From Cellvibrionaceae bacterium (lineage in GTDB: Bacteria; Pseudomonadota; Gammaproteobacteria; Pseudomonadales; Cellvibrionaceae), in assembly GCA_021151825.1 (NCBI GenBank), contig JAGKWQ010000002.1, positions 1 to 64,000 of the forward strand: 64,000 bases of DNA. The letters are read 5' to 3'. Position numbers and translations under genes: made by a program. This document shows, one piece after another, positions 25,053-35,800 of this stretch (position 1 is its first letter; every line of letters starts with the position of its first letter). Under the pieces are notes generated by a model, which worked only from the letters and a program-made list of their open reading frames with translations, ran no database searches and was not told where the DNA came from.

Positions 25053-26363
25053 TTAACTAGCAACCACGCTAGACAATTCGCGCTCGATATTTTGAGTCGC
25101 AGCGAGCTTTGCAATAACCTGCCCCAATGAGAGATCGATTATTTGCAAACCCTTATGTAATTCATCAAGCCCGATAGTGAGAGCCGGCATAATTTTTAAC
25201 ACTTGATCTCGCTCACCACTTCTCTCAATAACAAGCCCATTTGAAAAACAACTTTTGCTAATCGCTGCACACAGAGTTTCATCGTAAAACTCGATACCTT
25301 GCATCAAGCCAATACCGCGGCTTTCTTTAATCAGCTCAGGATAGGTATCCGCTAAACCCTGGGCGAATTCTTTTACAATGACGGCACGTTCAGCAATGTC
25401 CAATTCAAAGTCAAAACCATTCCAATAGGTGTCCAGCATTTTTGCTGCTGCAATAAAGGCAATGTTATTTCCACGAAAGGTGCCTATATCTTCACCAACT
25501 TTCCATACATCAAGATCTTCGCGAAACAACAGCAGTGACATAGGAACACCAAATGCACCGATAGATTTGGATAAACAAACGATATCCGGCTTAATACCCG
25601 CGCGTTCAAAGCTGAAGAACTTTCCGGTTCTACCACAACCCGCTTGAATATCATCAATAATTAACAAAGCGCCACATTCCTGCGCTAATTCAGCAATTTC
25701 ACGCAACCATTTTTCGCTGGCAACATTGATTCCACCTTCGCCTTGAACAGTTTCCAAAATAATCGCGGCAGGAAGATCGATGCCTGAACTGTTATCGCGC
25801 AGTAATTTTCGATAATACGACAGCTCGTCGAAGCCACTGCCGAGGTATTTATCAAAGGGAAGACGGGTCACATTGCTATAGGAGATGGCCTGGCGATTGC
25901 CACGGTTACCGGTAAGGCTCAAGGAAACGCCGGTCATTCCATGGTAGCCATTGGTGAATGCAAAAACGTTTTCGCGCCCGGTATATTTTCTTGCCAGTTT
26001 AATAGCAGATTCAACCACGCTGGTACCAGTGGGATTGGTGAATTGCATGCGGTACGCCAAACCTCTTGGCATCAGCACCAGCTCATTAAATTTGCGAATA
26101 AATTCGCGTTTGGCTTGCGTATGGAAATCCAGCCCCATCACCAAACCATCATTTTCCAGATACTGGATAATACTTTCCTTGATGATTGGATTGTTGTGGC
26201 CAAAGTTAACGGCACCAGCGCCGCACAGAAAATCTATATATTCATTGCCATATTCGTCAAACAGCAAGCTTCCTTTGGCTTTTGTGAATACGGTTGGAAA
26301 AGCACGGCAATAGGAGCGCACCTTGGATTCGTGAAGAGAAAAAATATCGTTGTTCGCAGTCAT
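25053..26363 (-). CDS. Diaminobutyrate-2-oxoglutarate aminotransferase, EctB-like
   Basis: The 436-residue class III PLP aminotransferase has NPTGTSVVESAIKLARKYTGR, IIDDIQAGCGRTG (Asp237/238) and the PLP lysine Lys266 in CLSKSIGAFGVPMSL, the pattern of EctB-type enzymes. These convert aspartate semialdehyde plus glutamate to L-2,4-diaminobutyrate. No ectoine synthase genes follow, so the diamine is probably made for peptide synthesis. Modules 4 and 5 of the NRPS upstream in the same train have an acidic pocket suited to a short basic side chain. AAAGGAG precedes the ATG. Confidence 0.9.
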   Translation of the reverse strand: MTANNDIFSLHESKVRSYCRAFPTVFTKAKGSLLFDEYGNEYIDFLCGAGAVNFGHNNPIIKESIIQYLENDGLVMGLDFHTQAKREFIRKFNELVLMPRGLAYRMQFTNPTGTSVVESAIKLARKYTGRENVFAFTNGYHGMTGVSLSLTGNRGNRQAISYSNVTRLPFDKYLGSGFDELSYYRKLLRDNSSGIDLPAAIILETVQGEGGINVASEKWLREIAELAQECGALLIIDDIQAGCGRTGKFFSFERAGIKPDIVCLSKSIGAFGVPMSLLLFREDLDVWKVGEDIGTFRGNNIAFIAAAKMLDTYWNGFDFELDIAERAVIVKEFAQGLADTYPELIKESRGIGLMQGIEFYDETLCAAISKSCFSNGLVIERSGERDQVLKIMPALTIGLDELHKGLQIIDLSLGQVIAKLAATQNIERELSSVVAS

Positions 26364-26405
26364 GGAATAGCTCCTTTAATTTTATGCGTTGCGCTATGTA
26401 ATAGT

Positions 26406-27791
26406 TTAAAAACTGTAAGTAAGGCGTGTGATCGCACTCGTTTGGTTAAACGTGCCGCCAATTTTTCTTAAATCAAAAAAATCCAACTGCAAGGCCAAGT
26501 CATCGGAAAAGCTGTAGCGGAAAGAAAGTTGTGAAATCGCTGCTTTTGTCTCCAATGTATGCTGGTAGTTAATTCCAACGGTTAAATTTTCATGCATCAA
26601 CTTATTAGTTACGCCAAAAAATAACTCGTTGTAGCTACCCTCATCCAGAACAAAACTACTTCGATCTGATTCGTACCTTGAGTGTAAAATCCCGGCACTC
26701 CAATCGCGAACACCGTTTTCCTGATAATCAATATTGGCAGCAAACAGAACCTCATCGCTAATGCCGTAACCGTAGGGATATTTTTGATCATCAAACCTAT
26801 CCGGGTTAAGTTCTTGTGCGCGATCTTTGTTGTACGCCAGCTCCAACTTTAACGCTATATCACCAAAGTTAAGATTGGCAGCCGCACCGGCCATCAAATA
26901 GTTTTTATAAAAATTCTCGGTGACTCCAATAGTCATATCCGGATTTTTTATTAACACATCCACACCCTGATTATCAGTTAAATCAGCCAACATCACAGAA
27001 AAATCGCCATTGCCAATCACTGTTTTGAAATTAATCCCGATCTCGGCATCCTTGTCATCCATACGGCTTACAACGGCTTGCTCTTGTCCTTGTGCAACTA
27101 ATGGTTGTTCATCAACTTCAATGTCAGGGTTAATAATCAAACTAAACTGGGTGCTATTTATGTAATGCTCCACAATTAACATGGTTTGTGAAATCCGGGA
27201 CTCATCGAGGCTGGTAAAAACCAGGTCGGTGATATTCTGCGGACTAATTACATCGGTAACTGCCGTAGAATCCGATTCCCCCCAAACAATAATTTTGTCG
27301 CCCACCATGATTGTGGTATTACCAAAACTTCCCTTTACATACAGTTCTTTAATTTTAAAATCGGTATCGCTTGACCGGTCACCGTTAATTGAATCATCAC
27401 CATTCCAATAAACAATCGGTTTTATATCAGCATTAAAATAATACTGACCTGCCACCTTATTCCATTGAAACCTGAGCGAAGAACGGTTTGTAGCGGTACC
27501 CGTTGGAGCCGATAAAATTCGCGCAAAATCCTGTTGATAAATAAATTTTCGGTTGCCACCCCACAACATTTTTTCCTGATATGGGTTGTCGTATGTTAGT
27601 CCTACGTCGTCAAAAATATCTGTAACAGGTTGTATCTCTTTTTCGCTTGTTTCACCGGATGCAACGTGAGAAAAACCTAACAAAATAATGGGCAAATACA
27701 GATGCCATTTTCTCGCTAAAAAAAAATACTTTTTTTCGTTTCTGGCTAGCTTTTTGTTCATTACTGGTTTGTCTTTCATTACCGGCTTCAT
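26406..27791 (-). CDS. Outer-membrane beta-barrel protein, DUF1302-like
   Basis: The 461-residue protein has a long basic N-region, a hydrophobic leader ending near SHVASGET and then a barrel with many WGG, YYFNADIKPIVYW and GDKIIVWGESD segments, closing with RLTYSF. The GxxxxxWGESD-type segment and the length are reminiscent of DUF1302-family porin-like proteins, but the match is from memory. DUF1302 proteins often occur with RND/MMPL transporters and LolA-fold proteins, and both are encoded earlier in this train. It may be the outer-membrane partner of an export route. Confidence 0.7.
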   Translation of the reverse strand: MKPVMKDKPVMNKKLARNEKKYFFLARKWHLYLPIILLGFSHVASGETSEKEIQPVTDIFDDVGLTYDNPYQEKMLWGGNRKFIYQQDFARILSAPTGTATNRSSLRFQWNKVAGQYYFNADIKPIVYWNGDDSINGDRSSDTDFKIKELYVKGSFGNTTIMVGDKIIVWGESDSTAVTDVISPQNITDLVFTSLDESRISQTMLIVEHYINSTQFSLIINPDIEVDEQPLVAQGQEQAVVSRMDDKDAEIGINFKTVIGNGDFSVMLADLTDNQGVDVLIKNPDMTIGVTENFYKNYLMAGAAANLNFGDIALKLELAYNKDRAQELNPDRFDDQKYPYGYGISDEVLFAANIDYQENGVRDWSAGILHSRYESDRSSFVLDEGSYNELFFGVTNKLMHENLTVGINYQHTLETKAAISQLSFRYSFSDDLALQLDFFDLRKIGGTFNQTSAITRLTYSF

Positions 27792-27802
27792 TAAAAATTA
27801 CT

Positions 27803-28927
27803 TCACCAATTAAATTTAAGTCGAGCGATAACCAGGCTAACCACGCACCAGGCGGTAAGTATTGATAATTCAACACCCAAATCGCCAATATTTGACAGCG
27901 TCATTGATTCAAAAAGAACTTTTTGCATGGCGGCATTGAGTTGCGCCAACGGAATAAACATACAAATGTATTGCAACCACTCCGGAAATTTGGTGATGGA
28001 TACAAATACGCCACCCAAAATAATAAATGGCAATTGCACAAAATTAACTATGCCGTTGAACGCGGTAGTGGACGGGCTAATGGCGGCAATGACCAAACCT
28101 ATACCCAGGAATGCCACGCTACCCAAGGTAACTATTAACGCAAATAAAGGAATATCGAAAGAAAAGCTGATATCGAATACCAATGAAGCCATCAAGCACA
28201 ACGCCACGGCGACGGAATAGCAAATCAATAGGCGCGACAAAAATAATCCTGATAAAAAAGGAACCGGCGAAATATCTACCGTTTTTAAATTTTTGAACAA
28301 TCCGCGATGCTCTTCTTCGATGAGAACACCGCCAAAACCGTTAAGGCCGATGATCATCAATGTCATACCAATAAGACCCGGTAACAGCGTCACTAAATAA
28401 GATGACATACGGTCACTGGCCAACACGTACTCCCCTACTTCAGGTTGCTTTTCGTTGGTGAGCGCGCTATTGACAATACCTGCCAAGGCGACGTTTTCTA
28501 TGCGGTTTTCATCAATATTGTTTTTACTGAGGAAAATATTCATTTCCGGATTGTCTTCTGTCGATGCAGAAACCGACTCAACCACATTGGTTCCGTGAAA
28601 AACGGGTTGCTTTCCCTCTGGCAATAACTGCAATACGCGCTTGACCTTGTTTTCACTGATCTCTTGATCCAGATTTCCACTCTTGATGTCATACTCAATC
28701 AATTCAACCACTGAGATATTGCGTAGCTTATCAAGGAAGCTGCGGCTCACATCGGACTGGATTTCGTCCTGATAATAAAGCGTTATTTTGGGATCGCTTT
28801 GTAATTGCAATGGATAACCAATACCCAACAACAACAACACGGGGAGAACATAACAAAAGAACAATGCAGTTTTATCGGACTTTAATTGCAACATTCTTAA
28901 TTTGAAAAATATCCAGGTCTTTTTCAT
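27803..28927 (-). CDS. ABC-2 type exporter permease
   Basis: The 374-residue membrane protein has one N-terminal helix (FFCYVLPVLLLLGIGYPLQL), a periplasmic loop of roughly 150 residues and a C-terminal block of five helices, as in ABC-2 drug and antibiotic exporters. Its start overlaps the ATPase stop by 4 bases, a typical coupled pair. It lies directly downstream of the 6540-residue NRPS, so export or self-protection from that peptide is the likely role. Confidence 0.9.
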   Translation of the reverse strand: MKKTWIFFKLRMLQLKSDKTALFFCYVLPVLLLLGIGYPLQLQSDPKITLYYQDEIQSDVSRSFLDKLRNISVVELIEYDIKSGNLDQEISENKVKRVLQLLPEGKQPVFHGTNVVESVSASTEDNPEMNIFLSKNNIDENRIENVALAGIVNSALTNEKQPEVGEYVLASDRMSSYLVTLLPGLIGMTLMIIGLNGFGGVLIEEEHRGLFKNLKTVDISPVPFLSGLFLSRLLICYSVAVALCLMASLVFDISFSFDIPLFALIVTLGSVAFLGIGLVIAAISPSTTAFNGIVNFVQLPFIILGGVFVSITKFPEWLQYICMFIPLAQLNAAMQKVLFESMTLSNIGDLGVELSILTAWCVVSLVIARLKFNW

Positions 28928-29871
28928 TCTACGAGATCCTTTTTAGTGGTGGAGAGAAACACATCTTCAAGGTTTGGTTTAATCACATTGAAGTTCACAA
29001 TGTCGATTTTTTTGTTTTCACTCACACCCAGTATTTCTTTAAGCGTTTGGTTAAATTGGGCCGTCTTTATCGTCAATTGGTTGGACTCACTCTCCCAGCG
29101 ATAATCAATGATGTCGGTTAGCTCTACCATGTAATCAGGGCTGAACTGGCCACGTCCGAATTGCAATTGGATATCGTGGTGCGGGCTCAATGCACTGATT
29201 AATTCATAAGGCGCACCCTGGGAAATAATCTTGCCTTCACTCATGATCATTAACTCATCACACAGAGTTTCAGCTTCTTCCATGTAATGGGTAGTCAGAA
29301 TGATGGTTTTTTTCGGGTCTTTTTTAATGTGTTCAATGAACGCCCAGACATCATGACGGCTATGCGGATCAAGTGCAGAAGTCGGCTCATCCAAAAATAG
29401 AATTTGTGGATCTTCCAGCAATGCAATTGCAATAGATAAACGTTGCTTTTGCCCGCCCGATAATTCTTCTACTTTGAATTTCTTTTTATCCTTGAGATTT
29501 AATTGCTCCAGCAACTCATCAACCGATGCGCCGGTAACTTTACGGCCATTGGCAGAGCGAAGCTCCTTGTAGAAATTCAACAACTGGCCCACATCGAGAA
29601 ATTCGAAGTAGTTGTTTTGTTGCAACTGAACACCGATATGAGGCTGGATTTGTTTGATCTGGGTTTTTACATCCATTCCCAATACTTTGATGCTACCGGA
29701 ACTGATTGGGGTAACACCCTCAATCATTCCCAACAATGATGTTTTACCCGCACCATTCGGCCCCAGGATACCAAAACAAACACCTTGCTTAACGGCAAAG
29801 CTAACGCCTTTTACTGCTTCAAAGCCGTTATAGTTTTTGCGTAAATCATTTACTTCTATTGAATATTTCAT
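28924..29871 (-). CDS. ABC exporter ATP-binding subunit
   Basis: The 315-residue protein carries Walker A GPNGAGKTS, signature ELSGGQKQRLS, Walker B ILFLDEPTSALDP and the H-loop TTH. It has the C-terminal extension of about 80 residues seen in antibiotic-exporter ATPases of the DrrA type. It starts 16 bases after the NRPS stop and partners the ABC-2 permease that overlaps its end. Confidence 0.93.
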   Translation of the reverse strand: MKYSIEVNDLRKNYNGFEAVKGVSFAVKQGVCFGILGPNGAGKTSLLGMIEGVTPISSGSIKVLGMDVKTQIKQIQPHIGVQLQQNNYFEFLDVGQLLNFYKELRSANGRKVTGASVDELLEQLNLKDKKKFKVEELSGGQKQRLSIAIALLEDPQILFLDEPTSALDPHSRHDVWAFIEHIKKDPKKTIILTTHYMEEAETLCDELMIMSEGKIISQGAPYELISALSPHHDIQLQFGRGQFSPDYMVELTDIIDYRWESESNQLTIKTAQFNQTLKEILGVSENKKIDIVNFNVIKPNLEDVFLSTTKKDLVE

Positions 29872-29887
29872 AGCTCACCTATGCCTG

Positions 29888-32800
29888 CTATATAAATCTG
29901 GAAAGCCAGCTGCGACTAGTGCTTCGCGCATTAAGGATTTTCCCTGGAATAACCTGGAGTAAGCGTTTTTCAGCCGCTGAATTTCCGCGGAAGGCGCAGT
30001 GAATAACAAGGTCACCGTCCTGACTGTATGCTTCAAATAAAACGCCACAGAAGTCCTTTAATTTCTCTTCCGTTTTTTGTTCGGCTAATAATGCTTGCAT
30101 TTGGTCGTATTCACCCAGCTCTCCTTCATAATTGAATAATATTTCATGACGCAGGCCTGGAAATGCATCCTGGCAAATCTTATGTCCGGACTTTTCAAGT
30201 GCCATGTAACTAATGCCATTCTTAATCAACAGTTCTATTTTGTTACCAATTGACTGCAATTTTGTTTCGGATTCGACTAAAAATGGGACTTTATCCATAA
30301 ATAATCCGATTTGGTCGAAATAGTTTGTCGCACCAATTCTCCTGCCATAATGATTCATGATCATTACGAAGGATTCAGCGCCAAGCAAATCCGTCACCCA
30401 ATGTTTAAACCAATGAAATGCCTGATCCACTTCCGACAAATGTTCCTGCATCGGAATTTTTAACAGGACGCTACGCAAGGGTTGGGATTTACGCTCTTCC
30501 AGCAATTTATTGGTAACTTTCACCATGGCGGATGTTTGTTCGAGCGCTAATGTATCTGCTGCGATTTGTGCAGCGGTGGTATCTGTTTTGCTCCACACAC
30601 TGTTGATGTAATCGCGATAGCGGGCATTGGGTTGATAAGGTTTGCCTTTCACCAGATATTCCAATCGCTGCTGCAGCAATAATGATGAGGTTCCATCAGA
30701 AATAAAATGGTCATCAAACATCATTAATTGATGCAGGGTATCTGATCGTTTTATCCATGTCCCCATGTAAGGCAAAACAGATTTGGTTTTTTTCTCGCGT
30801 ATTTTTTTGAACATACGCTTCATAAGGTCAGTCGCTTCGCTATCAGTGAACGCCGACAAATCAATGTACGGGAAATTTGCTTTTAGCGAAGCGCTACTAA
30901 TCAATTTCCACTGTTGATTTTTCTCATCCAATAATGAACGTAATAGATCTTGTTCGTTCATCAATAAATTAAATGAGGTGCGCAGTTCTGTTGCCGTGTA
31001 CCAACCATGCAATGAAAGCCATTCAAAGTCATCGCGCGTTTTCCATTGCAACAATTCTTCTTGCATGGGGCTAAACCGGAATGCTTCTTCGATCTCACCA
31101 CCGATTAGCATGTGTTCAAACGCATCCAGTTGTGCATCGAGGTCTTTAATAATTTTTCCTGCTGCAGTCGCTGATGAATACTCAGGCAGCGCTGCCAAAC
31201 CTTTTTGGCGAATAGTATGTGCCAACGCAACAGGATCATCACAATAGCGTACGAAATCCGGTATTTTTGCGGCTGATTCATCGCCCAGAATAGATTTCAA
31301 TATCTCTATGGATGTTGAATGACGACGATCAACGAGCAATACCGATGCCGATTTGCTACCCGATTTTACTTGCACTTTTTCATGCTTAATATCTTGCAAC
31401 CAGTTATCCAGATTGCGTTTGGCCAACACTACATGGCTGCAACACACTTTTAATACCGGTTGCTGATAGATATCACTGGCGCGCAAGGTTATGCCTTCGG
31501 CTTTTAGTTCGCTGAGCATGCGAATAATCAGAATTGAATTACCGCCCAGATCAAAGAAATTATCGTCACGTCCTACGCGCTCAATACCGAGCAGGTTTTG
31601 CCATATGCGTGCAACAACGTGTTCAACTTCACCTTGCGGTGCGCTGAAACTTGCACGTGCAACCGTTTCGATTTCCGGCTCGGGTAATGCCTTGCGATCA
31701 ACTTTGCCGTTATGGTTGAGCGGCATTGCTTCAAGATTTACGTAAATTCCCGGCACCATGTAATCGGGAAGTTGCGGTTCCAGATAAGCCATTAGTGTTT
31801 CGCGTGTCGGGAATTTTCCGGTTTGCTTTGGACTCACATAAGCAGCCAGGTATTTATCGCCCTGCGCATTGGTACGCGCCATCACCACGGCATCGCGAAT
31901 TTGTGGGTGTCGCGCCAGGCGATTTTCAATTTCTCCTGGCTCGATGCGGAAACCGCGCACTTTCACCTGGAAATCTTTTCTGCCGATGTATTCGAGATTT
32001 CCATCATCATGGCGCTTCACCAAATCGCCCGTTAAATACAAGCGAGCGTCTTGTTCGTTAAGCGCGAAAGGATTTGCCTTGAATACTTCTGCCGTCAATT
32101 CCGGGCGATGGAGATAACCACGCCCTACTACCGGGCCGGATATCGCCAGTTCACCAATGACGCCTACGGGCAACAACGAGAGATGTTTATCCACAACATG
32201 CAAGCGCGCATTAGCAACAGGGCTACCAATAAATACCCGCGCAACGGGGGCATGAATTGGTTGGAAAGAAACGTCATCCGAACATTCCGCCGGGCCGTAA
32301 GCATTCATGAGCGGTACTTGCGGATATTGCGCAAACCACTGTTCCACCACATTGGCAGACAGGGCTTCACCGGTTGGCATTACCCAACGCAATGCAGGCA
32401 GCGGTTGCTTCAATGGCAAGAGTGCTTGTATGACTGAAGGCACCGGCTCCCAAATCGTAACGGCGGTATTGGCCAGGCAATCGAGCAACGCCTGTGGATC
32501 ACGTGTGGTTTCATTTTTAACAATGACCACTTTCGCTCCCAGGATGGGCGCGATCAGGAATTGCCATACGGAAATATCAAAGCATTGCGATGCGGTTTGA
32601 GCGATAACATCCTGATTACTCAATCCCAGCGGCACAATTTTGGCGCGCATGTTATTGATCATGCCCAAATGCTCGATCATCACACCTTTGGGCTTGCCGG
32701 TCGAACCGGAGGTAAACAACACATACGCCAGATCATCCAGCGCAACGGACGGCAAAGGTTCGGGTGACGATGGAAGCTTGGTCGAAGCAAGTTCTTCCAG

Positions 32801-35800
32801 CCCTGCTACTGCCCCTGAATTCCAATGCTGCTCCAGCCAGGTTTTACGCTCGCCGAATTGTTTACCGATAAGCAGCAAATCGGGTTGCCCGTCGTTCAGG
32901 ATTTCTACCCAGCGCTGTTCCGGTTGGGTCGGATCAAGTGGCAAGTAGGCTGCACCGGCGCGGAGAACAGCAACAATCATGATTAACAGATCGAGATCGC
33001 GTTCATCCAGCAAGCCAACAATCTGGCCCGGTCCGATACCCCGGGTACGCAGCGCCTGGGCGAGTTTTTCAGACTCGGTGTAGAGCTGCGCATAACTCAG
33101 GGCTTTGCCATTACATTCCGCCAAGATGCGTGTCGGGTGGCGTGCAACTTGTTCGGCAAACAGCATCGGCCAGGTCTGGCTGAACAACTCAGGTTGTAAG
33201 GGATGATTGAAATCCGCGAGCAGTTGCTGCTCTTCGGATTGCCCTACCACCGGCAGGGAGAGCAATAATTTCGCCGGTGCCGTTTCCAGCGCAACGATCA
33301 GTTCCTCCGCCGCCCGCAAGATATAGTCCATCACTCGTTGGGTACCTATATCGCTGGCAATACTGGTGGTGAGCACAAAATCATCGCCGCGATCGGTGAT
33401 AGAAAGATCGAACAAGTAGTTACTGATATCGCCCGGCGCGCTGAGCACGTCAATACCAGGGAATAGCCGCAACGGATCAATACCGGTTGGATCTTCATGG
33501 CGGAAATTCAATACAGCGCTGAACAACGGCGTTGACGCGGGAAGATCGGCACAGCTCTGGGTTTTTACCAGCGGCGCTTGTTCATAATCCAGTAATTCAA
33601 CCAGCTTTTTATGGGCGAGTTTCAGTGCATCCGCCACGCTGAGATCGGCCATGGAAAAGCGAACCGGCAGCATATTGATAAACAAACCGAAGATGTTTTC
33701 TACGCCCCGGGTGCCCTGCAACCGTCCGGACGTTACGGTGCCGAAGACCACGTCATCGCGATTGCAACATTTGGCTAACACCAGGCTCCACAACACGTGG
33801 AAAAACGCGGCCGGCGTAGTATCCAGTTTGCGCACGCAGGCGCGCAGGCGCTGGGCAAGTTGTGGGTCCAGTGCTAACTCAAGTTCTTCGGTGTGGCGAT
33901 CAGCGCGATGGATATCGAGCAAACCAAAGGGTGCGGTTGGTTCATCAATACCGGCGAGGCTTTCGCGGAAGTAATTCTCATAGTTAAAGTGCGTTGCCTT
34001 GTGAATCCCCTGGGCAACGAATTCGCGGTAAGCCACTGGCTCGGGCAGTGAATCTTCCTGCTGCTGCAAAAACGCCAGGATGTCCCGGAACTCAATGCCC
34101 ATGGATACCTGATCGCACACAATATGGTGTTGCTGTTGCAGGAGTAACCAGCGGCCACTGTGCTCCTCTTGCGCGGCGACCAGAGTAAGAATCGGCGCAC
34201 GCGTAAGATCGATATGGCGCCCTTCCAACTCCATTTGTCCTTTGAGGCGATCAATCGCCACTATTCCGCTTTCCGGTGTAAGGATTTCCAGATGAACCGG
34301 CGCGTCCCGCAGCACGACTTGTACCGCTCTGGGCAACCCGTCCCACAAAATCGCCGTGCGCAAGGTGTCATGGCGATTAACCAGGTGTTGCAGCGCACCG
34401 ACATAGGTATCCAGCAGCGGGCGACTATCAAAGGCGAGCAATACCGAGGCCAGGTAGGTATCGCCTGAATCGCTGAGCAAATGATCGAACAGGATGCCTT
34501 CCTGCAGCGGCGTTAACGGATAAATATCCTGGATATTCGCTGCACCGCCAGGGCAGGCCTGGACGATAGAATCCAATTCCTTGGCGGTCAGATCGATCAG
34601 TGGTAATAACTCTGGCGTGAGTTGGGTGCAGCCCGACGGGATGAGATTGGGCGGAGCAACAAAAGCATCCTGCTGCTGGTTGCTATCAATTAATGCGGCG
34701 AGTTGGGCCAGGTTTTCCGTTTCGAATACCTGGCGCACAGCGGCAGTCAGGCCTTGTTCGCGCAGGGCATCGATCATCTGGATAATAAGCAGCGAATGTC
34801 CGCCCAGACGGAAGAAGTTGTCCTCCCTGCCCACTTGGGGCAGGTTCAGTATTTTCCCCCACAGGCTGGCCAACAGGGTTTCTGTAGCGCCAACCGGAGC
34901 AACATAAGACGCTGTTTGCCAGGCTTCAGGTTCCGGTGCTGGCAAGACTTTGCGGTCCACTTTGCCATTGGGTGTAAGTGGTAATGCCGCCAACCGGACG
35001 ATGGCTTTGGGCAGCATGTAATCCGGCAAATAATGTTGTAAATGCTGATGGAGCGCTTCGTTGTCGACTGCCGCGACGGCCACCACATAAGCAACCAGTT
35101 GCTGGTTACCGGGCGATCGCTCAACGGCGGCGACAACACAATCACCAACCGCTGGATGTTCGCGCAAGCGGGCTTCGATTTCGCCCAGCTCGATACGGAA
35201 ACCGCGAATTTTTACCTGGAAATCCTTGCGGCCAATGTATTCCAGTCCACCATCGGCAACGCGGCGCACAAGGTCGCCGGTCAAGTACAAACGTTGGTCC
35301 AGTTCGTGGCGCGCGTAAGGATTAACGCGGAATTGCTGCTCGGTTTGTTGCGGAAGATTCAGATAGCCGCGCCCTACTACCGCGCCGGAAATCGCCAGCT
35401 CACCGGTCACACCAATGGGCACCAGCTCCAGGAAATCATCCACCACGTGCAAATAGGCATTGGCAACCGGCGTGCCGATCAATACCCGCTCTACCGGGCC
35501 ATCCATTCGTTGAAAGGCCACATCATCGGAACATTCGGCGGGGCCGTAGGCATTCATCAGCGGAATATGCGGATACAGCTCAAACCAGCGCGCAACGACC
35601 TGGGCATTGAGCGCTTCCCCGGTGGGCATCACCCAGCGCATCGCAGTCAATGGTTTTTGTAACGGCAATACCGCCTGGATTACGGAAGGAACCGGCTCCC
35701 AGATGGTGACTTCCAGCGCGGCGAGCTGCTCTACCATCGCTTGCGGATCGCGCACGGTAGCGTCGGTAATAATGCACACTTTCGCGCCCAGAATTACCGC

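Noticed and set aside
25053..26363. Ectoine biosynthesis operon
   Set aside because: Only the EctB-like aminotransferase is present; no acetyltransferase or ectoine synthase lies nearby.
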